A stretch of 12,919 nucleotides of DNA from Bacteroidia bacterium (GTDB lineage Bacteria > Bacteroidota > Bacteroidia > JABEUT01). Shown here piece after piece: positions 6,971 through 12,919 of the stretch (the stretch's first letter is position 1; every line of letters begins with the position of its first letter). The notes beneath the pieces were generated by a model. The model was given only the letters and a program-made list of their open reading frames with translations, was not told where the DNA came from and ran no database searches. The translations under genes were made by a program, and so were the position numbers. The stretch covers positions 1 through 12,919 of the forward strand of contig JABEUT010000116.1 in the NCBI GenBank assembly GCA_013044305.1. Reading direction: 5' to 3'.

Positions 6971-7804
6971 ATGAAAGATAACATAAGTACGGGCATTGAA
7001 AAATATACAAACAAAGTTCTCCAGGGAGATTGTCTTCAGCTAATGAAAGAGTTTCCCGATAAAAGCATTGATTTGGTTTTGTGTGATTTGCCCTATGGTC
7101 ATACTCAAAATAAATGGGATTCAATAATTGATTTAGATGAACTTTGGAATTTATACGAACGTATAATAAAAGACAATGGATGTATTGCTTTGACAGCACA
7201 AGGGTTATTTACAGCCAAGTTAATAATGAGTAACGCGAAGTTATTTAAGTATAAAATTATCTGGATAAAATCGAAACCGACAAATTTTTTAAATGCAAAA
7301 ATTCAGCCTTTGAGAAAACATGAGGATATTTGTATTTTCTATAAGAATCAGCCTACTTATAATCCTCAAATGATAAACGGGGAACCTTACGACAAAGGAA
7401 TTCGAAAAGACCAGCATACAGGTAGTTACGGAGATTTTAAGCCACGCCACGTGCATAGCAATGGCAAACGTTATCCTAACGACATTCTATTTTACGAACC
7501 TGATGACTATGTTTATATTAAAACGGCTGAAAGCGAAGGAGAAGTATGGCATCCTACTCAAAAACCTGTTGAATTGGGCAGATATTTAATTAGAACATTC
7601 AGTAATAAAAACGATATTGTTTTAGATAATGCTTGCGGCAGCGGTTCCTTTTTAGTAGCAGCTGCAGTTGAGGGAAGAAGATTTATCGGAATAGAGAAAA
7701 ATGAGGATACTTTTCGTTTCAAAAAGCATACAATTGATTATGTAAAACTGGCTGAAGATAGAATCAAATCCCGTCAAATGGAATTAGGGGAAACGCTACT
7801 TTGA
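6971..7804 (+). CDS. Site-specific DNA methyltransferase, beta class (N6-adenine or N4-cytosine)
   Basis: This 277-residue protein transfers a methyl group from S-adenosylmethionine to an exocyclic amino group in DNA. VLQGDCLQLM (16-25) leads to the catalytic motif IV as DLPYGHTQNKWD (39-50), a known variant of DPPY. HPTQKPVELG (194-203) and the cofactor-binding motif I CGSGSF (222-227) follow, with FIGIEKNE at 238-245. Motif IV before motif I makes it beta class (N6_N4_Mtase family). The middle part (about 100-190) would hold the target recognition region. Base composition is strikingly AT-rich (19 G/C of 60 in 7081-7140 against 33 of 60 in 2041-2100), which points to transfer. It converges on a probable nuclease gene, 11 bp apart, suggesting a Type II restriction-modification pair. 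Recognition sequence unknown. Confidence 0.9.
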   Translation: MKDNISTGIEKYTNKVLQGDCLQLMKEFPDKSIDLVLCDLPYGHTQNKWDSIIDLDELWNLYERIIKDNGCIALTAQGLFTAKLIMSNAKLFKYKIIWIKSKPTNFLNAKIQPLRKHEDICIFYKNQPTYNPQMINGEPYDKGIRKDQHTGSYGDFKPRHVHSNGKRYPNDILFYEPDDYVYIKTAESEGEVWHPTQKPVELGRYLIRTFSNKNDIVLDNACGSGSFLVAAAVEGRRFIGIEKNEDTFRFKKHTIDYVKLAEDRIKSRQMELGETLL

Positions 7805-7815
7805 TTTGGTCCAGT

Positions 7816-8664
7816 TCACTTGTAGTTATCTGTTTTTCCCTGAATAACCATTCTGCCAAATGCAGATATTGATTTGAAGATAAGATAGGCGGCGCCAACA
7901 ATCCCCGCTTTATTCTTTATAAATTCAATATGCTTTTTTTCTAACAGTCCTCGTGCGAATAAATCCATTGCTATACGTATAGCATCAATGGTGGTTAAAT
8001 TGTAATGTCCGTTTTTTAGTTTATCGGCTTCTACATCAATTAAAGTTAAATTTAGTAAGTCCTCCATTTTTAAGATTGGATTGAGGTTTCTGTGATAAAA
8101 TTCTATTTCCTGACCTCTGTACGGAAACCATGAACCGCCACGTTCAGTTATAGCTCCTCGTTCCAGATAAACCCCTTCACGTTTTACTCTTTCTTTTGAA
8201 ACCCAACCGCACACATATAAACACCAGCTTCTTTGCCTTTCTGTTCCCGGCATTTTATACTTATTTGGCGTTCTCAAATGCATCATTAAATAAATATCTG
8301 TATTAAGATTTTCATCATACACCTGACGGGCAAAAAGATTATGTTTTGCTTCTCTTTTCATTTCTCCCGAACCCTCGTATTCTTCTTCAAAAGGTCGTGT
8401 ACCACCTCTGCATTTTACATCTACCTTTACTCCGGAAGGTAATTGCAAATCATATCCGAGATTTATATTCCGGTCTTTATCATCCTCTATGTGAGGCAGG
8501 TTTAAAAATTGCCTTACGACTACTTCAGCAAGCAGTCCTGAATATTGCTGTTCTGTGGAACCTCTTTCAGCCCCGGTGGTTGTTGCATATCTTCCAAAAA
8601 AATCAAATGCCCTTTGGCGCAATAAAAAACCATCTTTACCATGCAAAGGAATTTCTAAAACCAT
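7816..8664 (-). CDS. Probable Type II restriction endonuclease (PD-(D/E)xK fold)
   Basis: I do not recognise a named family for this 282-residue protein. It has a likely PD-(D/E)xK nuclease core: E47 in the helix YSGLLAEVVVRQFLNL, D72 in GYDLQLPSG, and D82-V-K84 in GVKVDVKCRGG. This is the E...D...(D/E)xK order of many restriction enzymes. A beta strand IYLMMHL (124-130) and a WCLYVCGWV strand (147-155) would complete the core. The C-terminal 80 residues (200-282) look like a separate helical part. The context supports the call: it is AT-rich like the methyltransferase gene and lies tail-to-tail with it, 11 bp apart. The alternative is a non-restriction nuclease or a hypothetical protein; no catalytic proof exists here. 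Confidence 0.7.
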   Translation of the reverse strand: MVLEIPLHGKDGFLLRQRAFDFFGRYATTTGAERGSTEQQYSGLLAEVVVRQFLNLPHIEDDKDRNINLGYDLQLPSGVKVDVKCRGGTRPFEEEYEGSGEMKREAKHNLFARQVYDENLNTDIYLMMHLRTPNKYKMPGTERQRSWCLYVCGWVSKERVKREGVYLERGAITERGGSWFPYRGQEIEFYHRNLNPILKMEDLLNLTLIDVEADKLKNGHYNLTTIDAIRIAMDLFARGLLEKKHIEFIKNKAGIVGAAYLIFKSISAFGRMVIQGKTDNYK

Positions 8665-8692
8665 ACACCTTTAATAATATAGGCGAAAGTAT

Positions 8693-8700
8693 CAAATATA
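8693..8700 (-). promoter_or_regulatory. -7 promoter element of the nuclease gene
   Basis: TATATTTG on the minus strand matches TAnnTTTG, 28 nt upstream of the ATG at 8664. The nuclease gene therefore has a promoter separate from asnB and from the methyltransferase, as independent control of a restriction pair would require. Confidence 0.5.
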
Positions 8701-8774
8701 ATCGAAATCAACCGATGTATTGCTAATAAGGCATTCAATCAGGCAATCAATTATCCTGGCAAGCCCCTGGTCTT

Positions 8775-10658
8775 TCAGCACTCTGCATTATTTCTCTCCA
8801 TCCAGTTTTCGAGCGCCACCAGGTGCCATAGCTTATACCAGGGCGTTGAGGCGCTGCCTCTCTTAAAACTGTTCCACAAATTTAATATCTTATCCCGATT
8901 AAAGCCATTGCGCCCGGCCAGGTTATTGATATTCGTTTCGCAGAAAGTCAATAGCTCGTTCATCATCCATTTATTCCATGGCAGGGTAAAGCCCGTCTTT
9001 CCCCTGTTCAGCAGCTCCGGTGGCAGAAGCGCTCCGGCGGCATCCACAAGCAGCTTTTTGGGTGTATGCGGATACTTTGCGTCATCGCCAAGGCCCAGCA
9101 CATATTCCACCAGGCGGTGGTCGAGGAAGGGCACCCGCACTTCCAGCGCATGTGCCATGCTGAACTGGTCGGTATCGCGCAGCAGCACATCGGCAAGGTA
9201 GTGGTTCAGTTCGGCTGTGCTTATCCTCGAGAGCAGGCCCTGCTGCGAGCTGAACTCTGCGCTCCTTGTAAAACCGGCATTGCTGTTTAGCAACTTTGCA
9301 GCCTCCTTATATGAATACACCTGCCGCATGAGGGGGTATGTGCTATCGAGGGTCCAGCCGGGCAGCCTGCACAGCTCCCTGAATTTAGCCGAAGCCGGCG
9401 ATGGCATAAGCATGTTGAGCAGAATGGCGGGAGTTGTGAGAAGGGGTTTGGCAAGCGGTTGAAGCCCCTGCATTTTTTGAAGACGGTAAAGGCGTTTGAA
9501 CAAAGGGTATCCGGCAAAGAGCTCATCGCCGCCCAGACCTGACAGCGCCATGGTTACGCCCTGCTCCCTGGCAGCCTGCGATACGATATAACTGTTTATG
9601 CCGTCGCCGCCGGGGTGATCCATAGCTGCAAGCGCCGCAGGCAGTTTTTCGAGGCATGATTCGGCGGTAAGGATGATATTTTGGTGGTCGGTGCCGTATT
9701 TTTTTGCCACCAGTCCGGAATACGGCGTTTCGTCGAACCCCGTTTCGCCAAAACTTACCGTAAAGGTTTTTACTTTGCGGTTCATGATCTGGGCCATGAG
9801 TGCAACCACAATTCCCGAATCGATACCTCCCGACAGGAATGCCCCGAAGGGGACGTCGGACACCAGGCGCATTTCAACCGCAGAGGCGAGCAGCTCTTTT
9901 ACGTTGCTGCAAATTTCTTTATAGGGCTTCGTTTCACTGTTTCCGCCGAAGCTGTTTGCGCTCCAGTATTTTACCGGCTGAACGGAGGCGCTGATGTTCC
10001 CGCTTTTCAGCAGGAGGTAATGCCCCGGCAGCAGCATCAGTATATCTTCCATGATGGTGTGCGGCGCATGAACGGTCTGGAACGATACATAGTCGTTGAG
10101 CGAAGCCGCGCTCACCCTGCGGGGCATCAGTCCTGTTTCGAGCAGGGCGCGCATTTCCGATGCAAAGGCGAACACCGAATCATTGTGCCAGTAATAGAGC
10201 GGTTTTATGCCGAGGCGGTCGCGTGCAATGAACAGCTCCCGCTCTTTATTATCCCAGATGGCAAAGGAGAACATTCCGTTGAAATATCCCAGGCACTTTA
10301 CTCCCCAGCGCAGGTATGCCGCAAGAATTACCTCGGTGTCGGTTTGTGTCCTGAACGGATATGGGGCATCTGTTGAACCGGCGGCAGAACGCTGCATGTC
10401 CATTTTAAGGGCTTTATAGTTATACAGTTCGCCGTTGTACACTATGGTATAGCGTCCGTCTATGGTAGTCATGGGCTGATGCCCGTTCTTCGACAGGTCG
10501 ATGATGGAGAGGCGGCGATGGCCAAGCCCCACGCCGGTGTCTGTAAAAACACCTTCGTCATTCGGACCTCTGTGGGCAAGGGCATTGTTCATGCGGCTTA
10601 CCAGCAGCGCTGCCTTTTCGCTGTCGTTTATTCCCAAAATTCCGTTTATACCGCACAT
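8775..10658 (-). CDS. asnB: AsnB-family glutamine-dependent amidotransferase (asparagine synthase-like)
   Basis: This 627-residue protein has the full two-domain layout. The N-terminal glutaminase begins MCGINGILG with the nucleophile Cys2, then HRGPNDEG (29-36), RLSIIDLS (49-56), YNGELYNY (74-81) and TDTEVILAAY (106-115). The ATP-pyrophosphatase domain has the P-loop SGGIDS at 276-281 and ALSGLGGDELFAGY at 371-384. Canonical asparagine synthetases read SGEGSDE or SGDGGDE at the latter site; the acidic residue (Glu348 in E. coli AsnB) is leucine here, and DHPGGDGINSY (347-357) precedes it. Such proteins are frequent in polysaccharide loci, where some amidate uronic acids. Neighbours fit this: a secreted repeat protein 23 bp upstream and glycosyltransferases beyond the restriction genes. 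Substrate is therefore uncertain; the symbol denotes family. Confidence 0.88.
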   Translation of the reverse strand: MCGINGILGINDSEKAALLVSRMNNALAHRGPNDEGVFTDTGVGLGHRRLSIIDLSKNGHQPMTTIDGRYTIVYNGELYNYKALKMDMQRSAAGSTDAPYPFRTQTDTEVILAAYLRWGVKCLGYFNGMFSFAIWDNKERELFIARDRLGIKPLYYWHNDSVFAFASEMRALLETGLMPRRVSAASLNDYVSFQTVHAPHTIMEDILMLLPGHYLLLKSGNISASVQPVKYWSANSFGGNSETKPYKEICSNVKELLASAVEMRLVSDVPFGAFLSGGIDSGIVVALMAQIMNRKVKTFTVSFGETGFDETPYSGLVAKKYGTDHQNIILTAESCLEKLPAALAAMDHPGGDGINSYIVSQAAREQGVTMALSGLGGDELFAGYPLFKRLYRLQKMQGLQPLAKPLLTTPAILLNMLMPSPASAKFRELCRLPGWTLDSTYPLMRQVYSYKEAAKLLNSNAGFTRSAEFSSQQGLLSRISTAELNHYLADVLLRDTDQFSMAHALEVRVPFLDHRLVEYVLGLGDDAKYPHTPKKLLVDAAGALLPPELLNRGKTGFTLPWNKWMMNELLTFCETNINNLAGRNGFNRDKILNLWNSFKRGSASTPWYKLWHLVALENWMERNNAEC

Positions 10659-10681
10659 ATTATTTTTGATTGACGAACTAC

Positions 10682-11905
10682 TTATTTATCCTGCCCGTGT
10701 TTTACCGCCTGTATGAACACTCCGTCCTTGTACAGGTCTTCTTCCAGCAAAGCGCCATTTTTGTCATACAATTTTACAGTACCGTTCTTTAAACCTTTTT
10801 TGTACGGGCTTTCCATTTCAGCTTTTCCGTTGTCATAATAGATGGTTTCGGTGCCATCCAGCGTATCGTTTGTGTAAAACGAGCGCAGCATTATTCTGCC
10901 GTTCCTGTAATACATCGTTTCGGGGCCATTCATCATATCGTTGCTCAAAACCATAACGCGCCATACCTCGCCTGTTTCATAATAGGCTTTGGCGGTGCCG
11001 TTCATCTTGCCGTCTTCATAGGTTATTTCATCCATCAGCTTCCCGTCTTCGTAAAAATCCTTTTCTACGCCGTTTTTTTTGTAGTCCGAAAATGGCACCA
11101 CAGATTGCAAGGCTCCGCTCTCATAATACATCTTTGTGGTACGTGTGTCTTCGCCGGTATAAACATTCACCTGTGCAAGCTTTCCGGTTGAATAGAACTC
11201 CTTTTCTTCTCCTGACGGGATGTCGTTCTTATACCTGGTGATGCGCTGAACGGCTCCGTCGGGGTAATAGCCTTTGCCTGTACCGCATCTAACTCCGTTT
11301 ATGTAGGGCGTTTCCCCGGATACCTGCCCGCCGGGGTAATAGCTCCTTTCGGTACCGTCTATTTTGTTGTTCCTGTAAGGCACGGCCATCTCCGGCTTCC
11401 CGTCGGGATAGTAAGTGAACACGGTATCCTCGAGGCTGTCCTGCCGGTATATGTATGCGTTCATCACCTTGCCGCCGGGATAGTATTCTGTTTTTTTACC
11501 GTCAGCCTTTCCCGCTTTATAGTTTATTTCAACATGCACTTTGCCGTTGTCATCATAGCCTGTTGCAACACCTTCCTTAAGTCCGTTGCGATATGGTATT
11601 TTAAAATAAAGCAGTCCGTTGCGGTAATACTGCCTTACTATACCCTGTGGCATTCCATTTTTGTAGCGTGTAAGCATGTAGTATGGCGCCCCTGTATCAG
11701 TCACAATTTCATCCAGATTGTTTACATACTCCAGCCAGCAGCCCTCTTTCAGTCCGCCCGCCGTAATATTCTTAGCCCCGGCTCTGGTGCAGCCTGTGGT
11801 ATCTGCCGGCTGCTGTGCCGCCGCATGGAGTGAGATAAGCAGCAACAACACAACTTGGTGCAATATAGAATAAGGCAGTACAAAACGTTGGTGCGTTGCG
11901 TTCAT
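10682..11905 (-). CDS. Secreted MORN_2/YwqK-type tandem repeat protein
   Basis: This 407-residue protein starts at the ATG at 11905 (MNATHQRFVL). A hydrophobic segment VVLLLLISLHAAA followed by QQPADTTG is a likely signal peptide with cleavage after AAA. An upstream in-frame ATG at 12013 would cover both divergent promoters and run into queE, so it is rejected. From about residue 94 there are roughly 13 tandem repeats, nearly all exactly 24 residues, of the form (K/T)xYYxxGxxxxxxxYxxGxxxGxx. This is the MORN_2 variant annotated as YwqK-family antitoxin in many genomes; a toxin-antitoxin role is not established. No toxin candidate is next to it. It precedes the amidotransferase gene by 23 bp and is probably cotranscribed. 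An extracytoplasmic beta-rich scaffold is likely. Confidence 0.85.
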   Translation of the reverse strand: MNATHQRFVLPYSILHQVVLLLLISLHAAAQQPADTTGCTRAGAKNITAGGLKEGCWLEYVNNLDEIVTDTGAPYYMLTRYKNGMPQGIVRQYYRNGLLYFKIPYRNGLKEGVATGYDDNGKVHVEINYKAGKADGKKTEYYPGGKVMNAYIYRQDSLEDTVFTYYPDGKPEMAVPYRNNKIDGTERSYYPGGQVSGETPYINGVRCGTGKGYYPDGAVQRITRYKNDIPSGEEKEFYSTGKLAQVNVYTGEDTRTTKMYYESGALQSVVPFSDYKKNGVEKDFYEDGKLMDEITYEDGKMNGTAKAYYETGEVWRVMVLSNDMMNGPETMYYRNGRIMLRSFYTNDTLDGTETIYYDNGKAEMESPYKKGLKNGTVKLYDKNGALLEEDLYKDGVFIQAVKHGQDK

Positions 11906-11944
11906 GGTTTTTGCGGCATCCGGCCGGCTTGTTGACGGATTCGG

Positions 11945-11952
11945 CAAATTTA
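11945..11952 (-). promoter_or_regulatory. -7 promoter element of the repeat protein-asnB unit
   Basis: TAAATTTG on the minus strand matches TAnnTTTG, 39 nt before the ATG at 11905. No similar element was seen in the 23 bp before asnB, so this promoter probably serves both genes. Confidence 0.5.
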
Positions 11953-11988
11953 TAGCTTTTTGTGCGCTTTCGTTTACAATCGTTCGGC

Positions 11989-11996
11989 TACCTTTG
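11989..11996 (+). promoter_or_regulatory. -7 promoter element of queE
   Basis: TACCTTTG matches TAnnTTTG and ends nine bases before the ATG at 12006. The expected transcription start leaves a leader of only a few nucleotides. This placement also decides the queE start, since codons upstream of 12006 would lie in or before the promoter. Confidence 0.6.
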
Positions 11997-12005
11997 CACT
12001 TTACA

Positions 12006-12629
12006 ATGAACAAGGCAGATAAGAAATACGGAACGGCGCTGCCGGTAATGGAGCAATTCTACACCATACAGGGCGAAGGCGTGCACAGCGGCAAAGCGGC
12101 CTATTTCATACGCCTGGCAGGCTGCCCCGTAGGCTGCCACTGGTGCGATGTAAAAGAGAGCTGGAAGCCGAAGCCTCATCAACTCATGCCGTTAAAAGAG
12201 ATAGCCCTGCGGGCGGCGCTCTCCGGCGCGCCCATAACTGTGATAACCGGAGGCGAACCCGCCATGTATGATTTAAGCGCTCTTACCGGCGCCCTGAAAA
12301 AAGCAGGGCTGAAAGTGCATCTCGAAACATCGGGGGCCTTCGCCATACGCGGAAAGTTCGACTGGATATGCGTATCGCCCAAGAAAAGAAAACCGCCCTT
12401 AAAGGCATCGCTTCGCAGGGCCAACGAGTTGAAGGTAGTGGTATATAACCGCGACGACCTGGCCTGGGCTGAAAAAAATGCCGCACTCGTTACAAGAAAA
12501 TGCCGGCTGCTGCTCCAGCCCGAATGGGGGAAAAAAGAGACGGTGCTCCCTTATATTATAGAATTTGTGCAAAAGCATCCCCTGTGGCAGATTTCCCTGC
12601 AAAGCCACAAATACATGGGCGTGGAGTAA
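12006..12629 (+). CDS. queE: 7-carboxy-7-deazaguanine synthase (radical SAM)
   Basis: This 207-residue enzyme makes 7-carboxy-7-deazaguanine from 6-carboxytetrahydropterin, a step in queuosine biosynthesis for tRNA. FYTIQGEGVHSG (18-29) is the QueE opening. The iron-sulphur cysteines are C40, C44 and C47 (CPVGCHWC), giving CX3CX2C as in most radical SAM proteins. TGGEP (81-85) and ETSG (107-110) are SAM-binding and core motifs, and SPKK and NELKVVV follow. The frame is open further upstream to 11904, but the promoter at 11989 and the family N-terminus support 12006. No queC, queD or queF is in the window. It is divergent from the repeat protein gene and is composed like the surrounding housekeeping genes. 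Confidence 0.92.
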   Translation: MNKADKKYGTALPVMEQFYTIQGEGVHSGKAAYFIRLAGCPVGCHWCDVKESWKPKPHQLMPLKEIALRAALSGAPITVITGGEPAMYDLSALTGALKKAGLKVHLETSGAFAIRGKFDWICVSPKKRKPPLKASLRRANELKVVVYNRDDLAWAEKNAALVTRKCRLLLQPEWGKKETVLPYIIEFVQKHPLWQISLQSHKYMGVE

Positions 12630-12656
12630 GTTTTACGATTAATGAAATACGTAAGG

Positions 12657-12674
12657 CGTAGCGTCCCCGCTGCG
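12657..12674 (+). other. Small GC-rich hairpin downstream of queE
   Basis: CGTAGCG and CGCTGCG pair over seven positions (one G-U) around the loop TCCC, 27 nt after the queE stop. It is followed by ATTTATATAA rather than a T-run, so it is at best a weak terminator; a short dispersed repeat is also possible. The rest of the 12630-12843 gap is AT-rich with a TATATATATTATAT stretch near 12760 and holds no gene that I can see. Confidence 0.35.
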
Positions 12675-12793
12675 ATTTATATAACCTTTGGGGGGAGCTG
12701 AATCCCATTTCTTCATATTCCATTAGCTTTTAAATCACACCGTAAGCAATATAAGTCTATATATATATTATATGCTATGTAATTTATTATTTG

Positions 12794-12801
12794 TATGTTT
12801 G
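12794..12801 (+). promoter_or_regulatory. -7 promoter element of the last, partial gene
   Basis: TATGTTTG matches TAnnTTTG, 42 nt upstream of the ATG at 12844. The leader that follows contains three ATTCTAA heptamers (12811, 12824, 12831) and an A-rich stretch just before the start codon, as is usual for Bacteroidota translation initiation. Confidence 0.55.
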
Positions 12802-12843
12802 ATTCATAGCATTCTAATTATCAATTCTAAATTCTAAAAAATT

Positions 12844-12919
12844 ATGGACACGAACAAAAATGAAACAGCCTTGCAGGACACTCCCGAAAAAAAAGAGCCT
12901 GAAATTATCACAAAATATG
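12844..12919 (+). CDS. Unidentified protein, 5' end only
   Basis: An open frame begins at the ATG at 12844 and runs off the window end after 25 codons. The visible N-terminus (MDTNKNETALQDTPEKKEPE, then IITKY) is charged, hydrophilic and probably disordered, with no signal peptide. A consensus promoter element 42 nt upstream and an A-rich leader support a real gene. No family can be named from this part. Confidence 0.6.
   Translation, partial: MDTNKNETALQDTPEKKEPEIITKY

Noticed and set aside
9681..10376. 231-codon plus-strand open frame opposite asnB
   Set aside because: It lies wholly antisense to a clearly coding AsnB-family gene; its Cys/His/Arg-rich composition is that of a shadow frame.
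11904..12005. Upstream extension of queE
   Set aside because: It would contain the queE promoter element and adds residues that do not resemble the family N-terminus (YTIQGEG close to the start).
11906..12013. Upstream extension of the repeat protein to an ATG at 12013
   Set aside because: It would run across both divergent promoters into queE and place the signal peptide about 50 residues inside the protein.
12006..12629. queE as part of a 7-deazaguanine DNA modification system together with the restriction genes
   Set aside because: It is over 3 kb from the methyltransferase/nuclease pair, has a different composition, and no dpd-type or tgt-like gene is present. Ordinary queuosine synthesis explains it.
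1..12919. CRISPR arrays, tRNA or rRNA genes, transposases, riboswitches
   Set aside because: No spaced direct repeats, cloverleaf-like sequences or transposase motifs were seen on reading through; the only tandem repeats are at protein level in the YwqK-type gene.

Overview
The window looks like a chromosome segment from a member of the Bacteroidota. The strongest internal evidence is a repeated promoter signature: about nine copies of the Bacteroidota -7 element TAnnTTTG lie a short distance upstream of start codons, on both strands. Recognisable Shine-Dalgarno sites are scarce before genes. The gene content fits as well: a fused alpha/beta 2-oxoacid dehydrogenase E1, a DUF1987/SiaC protein and a large YwqK-type repeat protein. 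The genus cannot be told from this stretch.

Layout, left to right. 1-272: AT-rich leader with an 18-bp perfect palindrome. 273-2699 (+): fused E1 component of a 2-oxoacid dehydrogenase complex. 2797-3322 (+): an AT-richer cassette of two overlapping genes, a DUF433 antitoxin and a DUF5615 PIN-like toxin. 3341-4436 (+): prfB (release factor 2), starting 18 bp after the toxin and needing a programmed +1 frameshift at CTT-TGA-C. 4482-4862 (-): SiaC-like phosphoprotein. 4967-5713 and 5735-6835 (-): two glycosyltransferases (GT2 and GT4) in one operon; the GT4 5' end appears to be out of frame at an A6 run. 6971-7804 (+) and 7816-8664 (-): convergent DNA methyltransferase and PD-(D/E)xK nuclease, a probable Type II restriction-modification pair, clearly more AT-rich than its surroundings. 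8775-10658 (-): AsnB-family amidotransferase. 10682-11905 (-): secreted protein with about 13 tandem 24-residue MORN_2/YwqK repeats. 12006-12629 (+): QueE. 12844-end (+): start of an unidentified gene.

How the genes may work together. The minus-strand genes (repeat protein, amidotransferase, GT4, GT2) read like part of a surface polysaccharide locus that has been split by the restriction-modification pair. The amidotransferase carries SGLGGDE where asparagine synthetases carry SG(E/D)G(S/G)DE, so it may amidate a sugar or other carboxylate rather than aspartate (inference). The toxin-antitoxin and restriction-modification pairs are the two likely acquired modules. The rest (E1, prfB, queE) is housekeeping.

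I see no completely new multi-gene system. The points most worth checking are the GT4 frame problem, the restriction-modification insertion with its unplaced nuclease, the unusual amidotransferase motif, and the prfB frameshift cassette lying directly behind a toxin gene.
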